The translations under genes were made by a program, and so were the position numbers. A DNA stretch of 64,000 nt, from assembly GCA_947471745.1 (NCBI GenBank), contig CANJKZ010000396.1:170001-234000 (forward strand), written 5' to 3'. The notes under the pieces are model-generated. The model was not told the origin of the DNA and did no database searches. It worked only from the letters and a program-made list of their open reading frames with translations. Shown piece by piece: positions 54,702-64,000 of this stretch (position 1 is its first letter; each line of letters starts with the position of its first letter). This DNA comes from Closterium sp. Naga37s-1. Lineage: Eukaryota > Streptophyta > Zygnematophyceae > Desmidiales > Closteriaceae.

Positions 54702-54833
54702 TGTCAAACATATACCTATGTTATAGTTTTGGGTAGGCTGTAGTGGGGTAGATAATGTGGGGTACAACTCCTTAGGTTTCCTTCTTGTACCAAACCTCTC
54801 GATAGTCAATCCATTCCTGTCTAGTTTTTGTGA
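54702..54833 (+). repeat. 3' LTR of copia 3
   Basis: 132 bp, preceded by the purine tract CTATGGGGGTG and followed by target duplication GCTGT. Confidence 0.9.
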
Positions 54834-54838
54834 GCTGT

Positions 54839-55180
54839 GTGCCCTAAAAATCGTTTTGGCGGGATGCAGAAATTTTAACAGAGGCGTGGGCCAATCAAAT
54901 GAGTTCTCTCTTCCTACTCGTTTTGTTTCCAATAGTGTTGTATCCGCCGAACTCATCGCAGAGATTTCAAGCTGGGACGACCTTCACAATTTTATATCTC
55001 GGTTTTAAACTGAAACTCATCTAGACCTGTCCACTACTGTGGCTTGAATGAAACCCCACACGCTGAAGAAATAGTATATGATAGAATGTGATCAATTGTG
55101 ATACTGCAGGAGCGTGCTAGAATACATGACAATGAGTACAATGAGCATCTACGGTTGTTTGAGCAACACCAACAGCACCA
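54839..55180. other. No gene recognised
   Basis: Continuation of the DNA split by copia 3. Nothing coding supported. Confidence 0.45.
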
Positions 55181-55184
55181 ACAG

Positions 55185-55292
55185 ACAACCCGACCTCCCT
55201 TGCTTGCACCGCTCCAAACCCCGCCAACTTGATTGCAGCAAGAACGCTATGCTTATGACAAGTGTTGGGCTGAAAATGAAATGGAACCACAA
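55185..55292 (-). pseudogene. Methyltransferase last exon, third (partial) copy
   Basis: Minus-strand codons for AAIKLAGFGAVQAREV match the end of the real last exon (PAIELAGFAAVKAQEV). The first half of the exon is missing. Confidence 0.75.
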
Positions 55293-55369
55293 CAACACCA
55301 AACTGCTAATGCGGCCGGGAGAAATTCCCAGCAATTAACTGCTAAGTCTTTACAGCAGTGCCGACAACA

Positions 55370-55568
55370 TGTGGTGCCAGCAGCGACAGCCCCGGACCCA
55401 TCACCTCCCTTGCTTGCACCGCGCCAACCCCGCCAGCTTGATGGCAGTCAGAGGGCTGCGCGTGAGATGACACCCGTCTGCCAGTGCAGATTGCAGCGGG
55501 TCGAGCAGTCGCTGCCAGGTGTGCAGAGCGGTGCCCTGCGGTGCCGCCAAATGCTCCAGAAAGTATAG
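55370..55568 (-). pseudogene. Methyltransferase last exon, second copy
   Basis: Begins after a CCCAG acceptor and encodes LYFLEHLAAPQGTALHTWQ and later DGCHLTRSPLTAIKLAG. One base is missing just after the acceptor (CTATAC for CTACTAC), so splicing to it would change the frame. It lies about 290 bp downstream of the exon in use. Confidence 0.85.
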
Positions 55569-55858
55569 CTGGGGCAGGTCGATTTGACCGGAAACATGAC
55601 CGATAAAGGTAAACGGAAACGGGGGGGAAATGGAGGTAGAAAAGGACAGGGAGAATGGAGGACAAGAGAGAGATGCAGGTCTAGTGCATTACAGGACGTG
55701 CAGGTCAGTGATGATTCCAGGGCCCTGCACGTCCTGGCACTTCTCCTGCTCCTGCTTTGCATCGTTCTTTGTTGCAGCACCTACGCACTGCTTTCGGCCC
55801 ACACAGTCCAATGACCACGAGAGATCGCACAACCACTGGGCTTTAACCATTCTAAGCT

Positions 55859-57274
55859 TTAATTGCTTGCCCAGGGGCTGATTAGCCATAGCCCTGGTAG
55901 CACCACCTCCTGGGCTTTAACTGCAGCGAAGCCTGCTAGCTCGATGGCAGGGAGGGGGTTGCGTGTGATGTGGCAGCCGTCGTATAGCAGGGGCTGTAAG
56001 GGGTCTAGGATGGTTTGCCAGAGGTGCAGAGTGGTGCCGTGTGATGCTGTTACATGCTCCAGAAAGTAGTAGCTGGGCAGAAAGTGGGGAGGTATGGAGA
56101 AAAGAGAGGGAGGCGGGAGGGGCCAGAGGAGAGAAGGGTGGGAAGCAGTGGGATAGAAAAGAATACAAGGGAACAGGTGGGGAAGACGAGGAAAAAAGGG
56201 GAAGAGGTAAGAGGACAGAGAAAAGAGAGAAGAGAATGGGAGAAAAAATTGGAATAATTCTCCTCCTCACCTTCCTTCAGGCTTGAGAATCCGTTTGATC
56301 TCGCTAACGCACTGCCTGACGTCAGCAACCGAACACAACACTAGGGAGCACACTACCACGTCAGCACAGCCGTCGCCCAATGGGAGCGCTTCCCCCACGC
56401 CTTGAACAAATCGGAATTGGTTTCCTGCCAACCCTGCTGTTGCTGCCGACGCCTCTGCATATGGCTGCATCGACGGATTTGGATCTACACCCACAACCTC
56501 AAAACCTGGCGCGGATTGTGTCTGTAATGAGTTTTGAGTGTAGAAGCGGAAGTTAGGACCTGCTCCTACACCGATCTCCACCAATCTGAAAACCGCATCA
56601 TTCCCAGATTCTACCGTCCCTCCTCCTCCAACTGCTTCACCACCCTCCCCTCCTGTTGTTACTCTACCGACTTCCGATCTAAGAGGCTCAAATAGAGCAA
56701 GCTTATACCCCTCAACACTCTCCTCATACTCCTTCATTCCAGTAGCCATCATCCACGCGAACAGTTCCTCCTGCCACTGCCATTTCCCGCCCCGCACCGC
56801 CGCCAGCGCCGCTTGCGCCGCCTCCGCCGTCTGCGCGGAAGCGTTGGAGTCGGCTCCGTTTGCGGGGAGCGCGGAAGCGGAGATGAGGAGAGAGGCGGAG
56901 ATGAGCGCGCGGCGGGAGCAGATGGCGCAGGGGCAGGGGAGGGGCGCGGAGGGGAGCGGGGAGAGGGACGGTTGCGCGCCGGAAAGGCGCGCGGACGGGT
57001 CTGTTGTTGAAGATTGGTTGGATGACAGTAACGAGGTTGCTCTTAATCGAAGCGGATTGTACACGAGAGTGATGACTGCTGAAGGTGCTTTGGTGTTTGG
57101 GACGGCATGGGAGGTTTGGATGCCGAGCCTGCCTCGAGGCGACGGGAAGAGAGCCCTCGCCATTCCTAGCCGATAGGCTCGTTCGAAGGTTTGGCAGAGA
57201 AGGAACGCTGCGGAAAGAGGAAGCGGAGAGATGGGAGAGGCGCGGGCATAGTCTGAAGAGAGATGCTGAGACAT
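55859..57274 (-). CDS. METTL7-like SAM-dependent methyltransferase, probably plastid
   Basis: Two exons, 57274-56271 and 56072-55859, join in frame to 405 aa. The SAM-binding loop is EIGVGAGPN, followed by VVGVDPNPSM, GVGEALPLGDGCADVV and EIKRILKPEG. Exon 2 adds YYFLEHVTASHG and DGCHITRNP, typical of the METTL7 (UbiE/type 11) family. The first 130 residues are rich in Ser, Arg and Pro. They end in SRRALISASLLISASALPANG, a twin-arginine thylakoid-type leader, so plastid and perhaps lumen targeting is inferred. The substrate is unknown. An ATG at 57163 would give 368 aa and is equally possible as start. Two decayed copies of exon 2 lie downstream. Confidence 0.85.
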
Positions 57275-57783
57275 GTTGTGAGGAGGTGGATAGAGATGGC
57301 GAGAGGGAAACCAAGGGATGTTGCGTCGTTGCGCAACCGGCCGATGGATGGCAAAGCGCCATTCGCGGCGAATCTGGTCTGGAGTACTATGGTTGCGGTG
57401 CGGATGCGGAGTTGTGAGATAGTGCCTAGCAATGAGTTGGCTCCAGATTATGTCTGCACATTCTGCACTGAAGAAAGGAGGACATTTGCAAATTGGAGAT
57501 TTTGTCTGGGATGGTGGATTACGAACGTCGCCACGGGATGGTCGGGGCTCGCCAAATGTGGTTACCAGCTTCGGATGCGGGAACCCTTGCAGCACCTCCA
57601 TCAAACATACGCGTCGTAGGCTCACACTCTCTCAGAGCAGTAATGTCATGTATGGTACATGGCAAGGAACATACTACAGATTGAAAAAGGAAACTAACTT
57701 AACTCTGTACAAGCAACAATTGCCTTGCGTACTCCTCCATCCACCCTACTACCCTGCGTTTAGAACGGCCTTGCGTTTCGGCC
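57275..57783. other. Upstream region of the methyltransferase
   Basis: The minus-strand frame stays open to 57625 but without family similarity. Probably promoter and 5' UTR. Confidence 0.4.
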
Positions 57784-57982
57784 CTAGCCGAGCCTAAGCC
57801 CAGGCCTCCCGGACCTTCTCCTTCGGTCTGTGAGAGCGTCAAGCAGACACAGCAATGCATTGTCGATGGCGTCTGCTGCTTTTGACAATTGCTCCTTATC
57901 CATCTCCTCCCTTTCGCCAAGCTCGCGCAAAAGGCTCGATGCTGCTGCTGCCGTGCAGGTCTTGTCTTCTACTGGTTGGGGT
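57784..57982 (-). CDS. Last exon of an unknown protein
   Basis: After a TTTCAG acceptor the frame reads PQPVEDKTCTAAAASSLL, then a helical acidic stretch (LGEREEMDKEQLSKAADAID) and a basic end. The regular spacing of hydrophobic residues suggests a real helical segment. Upstream exons are unresolved among the repeats at 58.2-58.9 kb. Family not recognised. Confidence 0.4.
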
Positions 57983-58204
57983 CTGAAATGCGATCCAAAG
58001 AGACAAGATGGTGTGGTTAGCAAGAAAGGGCGAATAAATTGTTCAACCCCAACAAATTAATAGGTAATCCAAACATTTAGATGTATCTATGCCTCAATAT
58101 ACGGCAACGGAGAATGATACAAAAACAGGCAGAGGAGCAGAACGGGGAGTGTGTGACATGGTTTTAGGTGAATGCAGATACACATTCAATTAATCCACGC
58201 GGGC

Positions 58205-58475
58205 GGGCATCGCCAGAGACCATGCATGACCGATGGCTGTGGTGGTTGCAGAGTCAGGAAACGAAACGAAGCTACACATTCTATCAGCATGAAGGCAGGC
58301 AAGCATCACCTGAGACCATGCATGACCGATGGCTGTGGTGGTTGCAGAGACAGAACAGGTAGTGTGTGACATGGTTCCAAGTAAACAAAGCAACACATTC
58401 TATCAACATGAAATCAAGTGGCCGTCACCTGAGACCATGCATGACTGATGGCTGTGGTGGTTGCAGAGATAGGAA
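58205..58475. repeat. Three copies of an exon-like unit
   Basis: The block ACCATGCATGACCGATGGCTGTGGTGGTTGCAGAG (written as GAGACCATGCATGACCG plus ATGGCTGTGGTGGTTGCAG) recurs near 58216, 58314 and 58433. On the minus strand each ends CTCAG|GTGATG (first copy CTCTGG|CGATG), like a splice donor. Possibly duplicated exons of the gene ending at 57784; unproven. Confidence 0.6.
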
Positions 58476-58549
58476 CGGCAAGACCCTCCCATCCCATGCT
58501 CTATGTGCTGCTTCCTATGGATGGGTGAGTAAGGAGCAACACTCAAACC

Positions 58550-58860
58550 AGTGGCGCTGCCGCTGCTGCCACAACGCAGGTCAGCCCGTATGGCGGCCAA
58601 GGGGGAATGTCCAAGATGCGTTGAGGAGGTGAAGTGGATGGCACCGGAAGATGGGGATGGGGGGGGGGGGGGGGGGGGGGGGGAAGTCAATGGAAAAGTT
58701 GTAACTCTGGATTTTCAGTGCCGCTGCTGCTGCCACAACCCGGGGATGCCAGTCGTTGGTGCCCTTGCTGCTGCCACAACACGGGGATGCCAGTTGTTGG
58801 TGCCCTTGCTGCTGCCACAACCGGGGCACACGTCGGTCTGCATGGCGGCCAAGGGAGCAA
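58550..58860. repeat. Repeated GCTGCTGCCACAAC units and a poly-G run
   Basis: The word GCTGCTGCCACAACxCGG recurs near 58560, 58727, 58769 and 58811. Two flanking copies also share GGTC(A/T)GC..ATGGCGGCCAAGGG. A run of about 24 G lies near 58659-58682. On minus one unit reads MQTDVCPGCGSSKG, suggestive of a zinc-binding exon but not provable. Confidence 0.65.
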
Positions 58861-59280
58861 GGCTGAGTGACGCCTCAGAAACTAAAAGAGGGACGCCAGC
58901 AGCTGTGTGAGTGTGGGTTGTGCTCCGTGGTCTCAGATCTCATATCACAATTAGAGTCTGCAAGAGCCTTTCTTCTATGTTCCCTGTAACATGTGTGATA
59001 GTAGTTCTCCCTTTTCTGCATACTGTTTGGCGGTCGCATACCCATTGTAACCCTTGTAACCCTTGCATTGCATCCATCCTTTTTCTTCGTTTCTGCATTC
59101 TCCTGCTGCCCTCTGCATCCCTCCCAGGTCGAAGTCAAGCCAGTGGCTCGCTCAAGGTGAGTCTCTTGATTGCAAAGAATGGAGCGTGAGACTATTCTTA
59201 AGACCTTTTTTTAGACTAATTCTGAGTCAAAACTGATATTCACCATGAAAATCCTGTCATATGTGCAAGGTATACTGAGT

Positions 59281-59593
59281 TTTGAGTCGACTCAAAAGTC
59301 GGCATGCGTGCAAGGTAGATTAGACATGAGAAACACACGGAGCTTTGTTTTGAGTCAACTCAAAACAAGGTAGATTAGACAGGAGAAACGCGCCGAGCCT
59401 TGGCTTGGCTTGTCTTATATGAAGATCTCATATCAGATTGACTCGTGCTGAGTTGATCCGGCTAGAAAAGCCATGTCCTGGGGTTGATTCGACTTAACAA
59501 ATCTGTCAAGGGGGGGAGGGGGTTGGGCACTTCAAGAAGACGATGGATTCGAGTCAAGTCGAGCAGCCATTTGGTTTTTGAGGTGCCTCAAAA
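59281..59593. repeat. Three CpG-centred palindromes (cluster 3)
   Basis: 59281-59298 (centre TCGA), 59348-59365 (TCAA, flanked by TG and CA so the match extends) and 59576-59593 (GTGC). All three have perfect TTTTGAG/CTCAAAA arms. Confidence 0.85.
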
Positions 59594-59757
59594 GTTGGGA
59601 GGGAGGGGAGGAGGGGGGGGGGGGGAGGGGAGGTGGATTTGGGGGGGCCACCCAGAAGAGATGGATTCGAGTCGGCTCTGCTTACTAGTGTGACACATTT
59701 CTGCCGGCCAGAAAAGATAATTTAACCCTTGTTTCCCCTTGTGTGTGTTTTGTTTCT

Positions 59758-59759
59758 CT

Positions 59760-59846
<87 letters not shown>

Positions 59847-59847
59847 C
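59758..59847. repeat. (CTTT)n microsatellite
   Basis: About 22 uninterrupted CTTT units. Confidence 0.97.
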
Positions 59848-61451
59848 TTGAATATTTTGCTCCATTTTCAACTTTCACACTAATCGCTTCCACCACACTG
59901 TAGGTGCCTGCAAGAGTTTCAGAATCCTAAGTTCATCTCTTTGCATGCATCCCGCTTCATTTTGTCCTGTAATGCATTCTTTCTCTTAGGCTTCTGAAAC
60001 GGTTTTTGCCTTCTATGGTGTATCATGAGTAGAGAATCCAGTCTCAAGATTTCTGGGCATGCTCTAATGAAGGGACCTGTGGTATATTTGTGAAAACCAC
60101 CCTGCTCTTGTTTAGAGTTGAGTCAAAGCACCACCCTGCTCTTTCTTTCTTCTCTTTGGGTAAGTCATGACCTTTGCTTAGAGATCTGTGGTATGTTGAT
60201 ACCGTGAGAGTGAGTGAGTTCAAGAATGTGCTGCTTCCTTAGGGCTATTGGAGAGGGTGAAAGGCTGGCAAGTGGGCAATTGCAACCAACTGTATCGCGG
60301 TTCGGTTCGTGACGAATCAATTCGCCGCAAATCGATGTTTCTCTCTTCTTTTTCCCCCGCTGGTCCGGCTCGGAAACATCTCGAGCTGTGTCGAACTGGA
60401 AACTCACGCAGCTGGGATTGTCCGGTGCTGTTTTCTTTTGGGTAACAAAAATAAAGAAAAACAGAAAAGGTACGTTCTAGGTTCCGGTGTAAGTCAACCT
60501 GGGTCTAGTTTGAACCGAACCGAGTCTGTTAAAGAGCTCAAAAATCGAAGTGGTTCGGTTTGGTTTAGTGCTCATTCCTACTGGCATGGCATACCGGAGG
60601 AGACCTTCATCAAGGTCTGCCTCGAAAACTATTGGATGAAAGGACAAGTTCTTGAGACAAGTCCTTCATTGAACTATTTCTTGTGGAAGCTGCGCTATGC
60701 CAGCAGGAATTTGTCGTGCAAAAATCAGTTGTCTTTGCATTAGCACCAATGCACCGTTTTATTCCCTGCCTGCACTCCTGTTGTTCTCAGTCGTTGAGAG
60801 CGGTATGCGCTGGTGGTGTTCACACACCTACATGTACAATCGACTGACTGAGCCTAACGGGTGCGACAAAGTCGAATCGAATCAAGTCAAGCCATGTCAA
60901 GTCTAGTGAACAACAGCTGCTGTGCGTCTCTTGGGAGCATAGCCTTCATTGCAGTGGCACAGCAACTACACTTCTCCACCTCCCATTGCAATGCGAAGGC
61001 GAGCGATCTAGTTAATGTGAGCTGGGACGGAGGGTATTATTAATGTGTTAGCTGGGAGGGGAGGTACTGGTGAAATGAGCCGTTTCAAAAGCCGACACGT
61101 TCCCACCTCCAACCAAGTCTGATGCGCTTGCAGGTAAGAGGGACGCATGAGGTGGGGGAGGAGAGATACTTGTGTTTGTGAGGGTCAAGTTAGGTGACGC
61201 GCGTCCAGCAAGCCACCCCTTTTCCTCCCACCTGCTGCTGCTATTGCAGTGCACAGGAAAGCAGCCCAAGCGAGTCGTGAGGCGGACAAAGTATTTCTGC
61301 GAGTCACTTTCCGGGTGCTGCATGACTGACCGGTGTGGAGGTGGTCAGTCGTGTCTTTGCAGCACCTGCACCTGCAGTGGAGGTGGAGTCAAATCCCCAC
61401 CTGCTGCCTTTTCAAGTGCAGACAGACGGCAGCAAAACTCACTCCGCCTTG

Positions 61452-61469
61452 CTTTGAGACGTCTCAAAA
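61452..61469. repeat. CpG-centred palindrome (single)
   Basis: Centre ACGT; arms CTTTGAG and CTCAAAA, with one arm mismatch at the outermost base. It lies just before the 32-bp tandem repeat. Confidence 0.8.
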
Positions 61470-61494
61470 TTTCGCCTTGCAGGCGAAAACGCCG

Positions 61495-61690
61495 TGTGAG
61501 TCGCAAGGCGGAGTGCTGCCGCTGCGTGTGAGTCGCAAGACGGAGTGCTGCCGCTGCGTGTGAGTCGCAAGGCGGAGTGCTGCCGCTGCGTGTGAGTCAC
61601 AAGGCGGAGTGCTGCCGCTGCGTGTGAGTCGCAAGGCGGAGTGCTGCCGCTGCGTGTGAGTCGCAAGGCGGAGTGCTGCCGCTGTGTGTG
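61495..61690. repeat. 32-bp tandem repeat, six copies
   Basis: Unit GTGAGTCGCAAGGCGGAG plus TGCTGCCGCTGCGT, exact 32-bp spacing, with single-base variants (AAGACGG; AGTCACAAGG). Each begins GTGAGT, a donor-like word. Confidence 0.93.
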
Positions 61691-62339
61691 GTGTGGCTCT
61701 CTCACCAGCGTTGAGAAGGGGGCACATTACATGGATGTGCCGGCTTTCACACGCTGCTCTACTGCACGCAAGGCAGCCTCACCAGAGGCAGAGTAGCGAG
61801 CGCTAAGAATAGCACACTCGCTGGGTGACGCTCGCTCAAAGCCAACGCTTCTCCACCCACCTGCTGCATTTGCCATGCACAGGCAAATGGGCCGGCATGC
61901 GAGCCGCGAGGCAGAGTACAGATGCCGCGTGCCGGCCTCACCAGAGGCAGAGGAGAGGTCGTTGAGAGCAGCCCTTTCCCCGGCTGGCTAAACCACTCAA
62001 AGCCACACTCAGGCCACTGCTTTTCCTCCCACCTGCTGCAATTCTGATGCGCAGGCAAAAGGGCAGCCGTGTGAGCCGCGAGGCAGAGTACAGTCGCCGT
62101 GTGCCGGCCTCAGCAGAGGCAGAGGAGAGGGCGCTGCATGCAGCACACTCACTTGTTAAAGCTCTCAAGGGGGGATCGGGGTCTGTGCGGCAAGGGGAAG
62201 ACGAGGGGAAGATGGGAGAGGGACGGAGCGGGAAGGGGGAAGGGGTGGTGATGGTGAAGGCTATGGTGCGATCTCTCGTGCATGGGTGCTTCTGGCTGGT
62301 AAGTGTTGTTGGCCTAGTGGATTTTGTTAAAGTCGTCTA

Positions 62340-64000
62340 GCAGGTTAGTGGGGTTTGAAGGCACGGCAAGGGCTGGCGATGGTGAAGGCGATGGTGCTGG
62401 TGGTGAGTCATGGGTCCCCATGGAGAGGTGGCTTGGGAGGAAGCCGCCCATTGACATGCTGCGTGTGTTTGGCTGCATGGCTGTGGCCCATATCCCCAAG
62501 GCACATCGCAACAAGTTGGGTGCAACGGCTGTGTGGTGTGTGCATTTGGGGTTGGCAGCAGAAAGCAAGGGGTGGCTGCTGTGGGAGCCGAGCAAAGGAG
62601 TGGTGTTTGACAGCAGAGATGTCAAATTCATGGAGGACATCACCTATGGGAGCTGGTCCAAGCAGCCGAAGGAGAAACTCATGCAGCAGCTGGAGCAAAC
62701 AACGATGGGGTTTGATGCGGAGGAGTGGGTAGAAGCGGAAGGTGTAGCGGCACCTGAAGAGGAGGGTGCAGCAGAGCTTCCTGTGGTCAAGGACGTGGAG
62801 CCAAAGGCTGTACCTGAAGAACCTCACCCCATAACACGTGTGCTTCCTCCCACCCTTCCCTAAAGAAGGACCCAAACCAAATTCCCTCCCACAGGCCGTG
62901 GTCTTTTACCCATGATTGAAAGGCAGATGCGAGCAGCCGCATTGAAGCTAAGAGACTACAAAGGAGCAAGGGGAGAGCAGCAGCAACCCGATGCATTACT
63001 GGTGCTTCAAAGCAGCTATGACTCCGATGAGGAAGCGGAAGATGAAGTCTACTGCTTCATGGTACCTGCACCAACTCAGCCACTGACTATGGAAGAAGCC
63101 CTTAACGGACCAGACCGGGACAAGTGGCTAGCATTAAGAGATGCTGAATATAACAGCCAAATGGAGAATGGGACATGGGAGCTGGTGCCATTACCGGAGG
63201 GGAAGAAAGCCATAAGCTGTGGCTGGATTCCAAGGATTAAAACTGACAACAAAGGAGCCGTGTCAGTTTACAAAGAGCAGGCTGGTGGCAAGGGGTTATC
63301 AACAGAAAGAAAGGGAGGACTTCAAGGAGACCTTTGCTGCAACTGCTAAGTCACCAACATTGTGTGTTCTCCTCGCCGGTGCAGCTGTGTGTGGGTGGGT
63401 GATAGTGCAAATGGACATCACCACAGCCTTCCTCTATGGGCTGATCGATGTGGAGGTGTTCATGTCGCAGCCGCCAGGTTATGAGGATGGCGCCGGGCGT
63501 GTGTGCAAGCTGAAGAAGGCCATCTATGGCCTCAAACAAGCACCACGCTGCTGGTACAAGAAGCTGTCTTCGGTTTTGGAGGAGATATGGTTCAGGGCGA
63601 GTGCATGTGATGAGGGCCTTTTCCTCATGGGGGAGAAGGAGAGCCTAGTTATGTTCCTGGTGTACGTGGACGACATCCTCTTGTTCGAGAGCAGCAAGCA
63701 GGAGGTGATGAAGGTGCAGCAGAAACTGATGCAAAACTTCAAGTGTAAGACCCTGGGGGAGGCGAACTACTACTTGGGAATGCATATTGAGAGGGATGTT
63801 AGCAATGGATGGGTGAAGCTGCACCGGGAGAAGTACATCAATGACATGGGGAGCAAGTATGAGATAGAGGTCGGAAGGAAGATCACCACACCTCTTCCAT
63901 CCGGATTTAAACTCATCAAAGCTGGTGAGAATGAAGGAGTGGATCAGCGGGAGCAGGCTCGTTTTCAGTCCATGGTGGGGAGCTTGCTCTATGCAGCAAT
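62340..64000 (+). pseudogene. Copia element 4, different lineage, partial
   Basis: Integrase C-terminal part at 62408-62660 (MERWLGRKPPIDMLRVFGCM, then VKFMED). An acidic linker ends at a TAA at 62861. The pre-RT segment follows at 62912-63270 in the same frame (TMEEALNGPDRDKWLALRD, SCGWIPRIK). A small indel near 63275 shifts the frame. RT then continues open to the window end: RLVARGYQQK, ETFAATAKSP, MDITTAFLYG, YGLKQAPRCWYKKL, YVDDILLF and YYLGMHIERD. The sequence differs clearly from copia 1-3. No LTR in view; the rest lies to the right. Confidence 0.9.

Larger units (their letters stand above)
40874..54833 (+). mobile_element. Ty1/copia retrotransposon 3, old, hosting copia 2
   Basis: LTRs of 132 bp (40874-41005 and 54702-54833) start TGTCAAACATATACC and differ at about four positions. 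Target duplication GCTGT at 40869-40873 and 54834-54838. A primer-binding site TGGTATCTAGAGC follows the left LTR at 41006. Element 2 inserted into the leader at 41250-48507. The coding region resumes with gag at 48650 and ends near 54458. It has several stops and frameshifts, and the RT active site reads YVDN instead of YVDD. It is dead. Confidence 0.95.
59195..61200. other. No gene recognised
   Basis: Apart from the palindromes, a CTTT array and a poly-G run near 59614, only short ORFs without recognisable domains. Confidence 0.45.
61205..62160 (+). repeat. Cluster of duplicated exon-like units of an unknown gene
   Basis: A block starting CTTxTCCxCCCACCTGCTGC, then GCACAG (acceptor-like) and a charged coding-like stretch, recurs near 61210, 61848 and 62021. 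The last two continue into SREAEY and ASxEAEER, encoded by GAGCCGCGAGGCAGAG. A shorter piece (CCTCACCAGAGGCAGAG) is near 61778. The pattern matches that of PIG-K and hemoglobin, but I cannot name the gene. Confidence 0.6.

Noticed and set aside
60309-60743. 144-codon ORF as a gene
   Set aside because: Mixed composition without recognisable motifs; nothing nearby supports it.

Overview
The window looks like nuclear DNA of a green plant-lineage eukaryote. It carries a hemoglobin gene with the classic plant layout of four exons and three introns, a methyltransferase with a plastid-like leader, GT-AG introns, eukaryotic tRNA-Val genes, Ty1/copia elements, a Plavaka-type transposase and foldback DNA transposons. 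A streptophyte alga, perhaps a zygnematophyte such as Closterium, is my best guess; it is an inference and not certain.

Layout. 1-1.4 kb: duplicated fragments of a PIG-K gene with a tRNA-Val. 2.4-3.1 kb: a foldback element with a 9-bp target duplication. 3.7-5.7 kb: an unknown seven-exon gene (minus, 483 aa). 6.9-11.3 kb: a Plavaka-like transposase gene (minus) whose intron holds about 1.2 kb of CA-rich repeat. 11.45-19.12 kb: a young copia element with identical LTRs. 22.0-30.6 kb: the complete PIG-K gene (GPI transamidase catalytic subunit, minus, 9 exons, 458 aa), with most exons present in extra tandem copies and a second, identical tRNA-Val in an intron. 31.0-31.5 kb: a second foldback element. 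32.1-36.6 kb: a plant hemoglobin gene (plus, 4 exons, 169 aa), again full of extra exon copies and interrupted by a hAT-like element. 38.3-39.3 kb: a low-complexity unknown gene followed by a 30-bp minisatellite. 40.9-54.8 kb: an old copia element (plus) with another copia element (minus) nested in its leader. 55.2-57.3 kb: a METTL7-like methyltransferase (minus) followed by decayed copies of its last exon. 57.8-62.2 kb: exon-like repeats of unknown genes. 62.3-64.0 kb: a fourth copia element of a different lineage, running off the window.

The main discovery is a pattern, not one gene. Three unrelated host genes each read cleanly when one copy of every exon is used (PIG-K 1377 nt and globin 510 nt, all intron phases agreeing). 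Yet nearly every exon is surrounded by tandem partial or complete copies that keep a splice site. The extreme case is a 78-bp unit from PIG-K exon 3, repeated 18 times almost without change and open on both strands.

The second unexplained signal is a dispersed 18-bp palindrome, TTTTGAG-N-CG-N-CTCAAAA. I find ten copies, all in non-coding DNA close to the exon-duplication zones. In half of them the central CpG has changed to TpG or CpA, as methylation-driven decay would produce.
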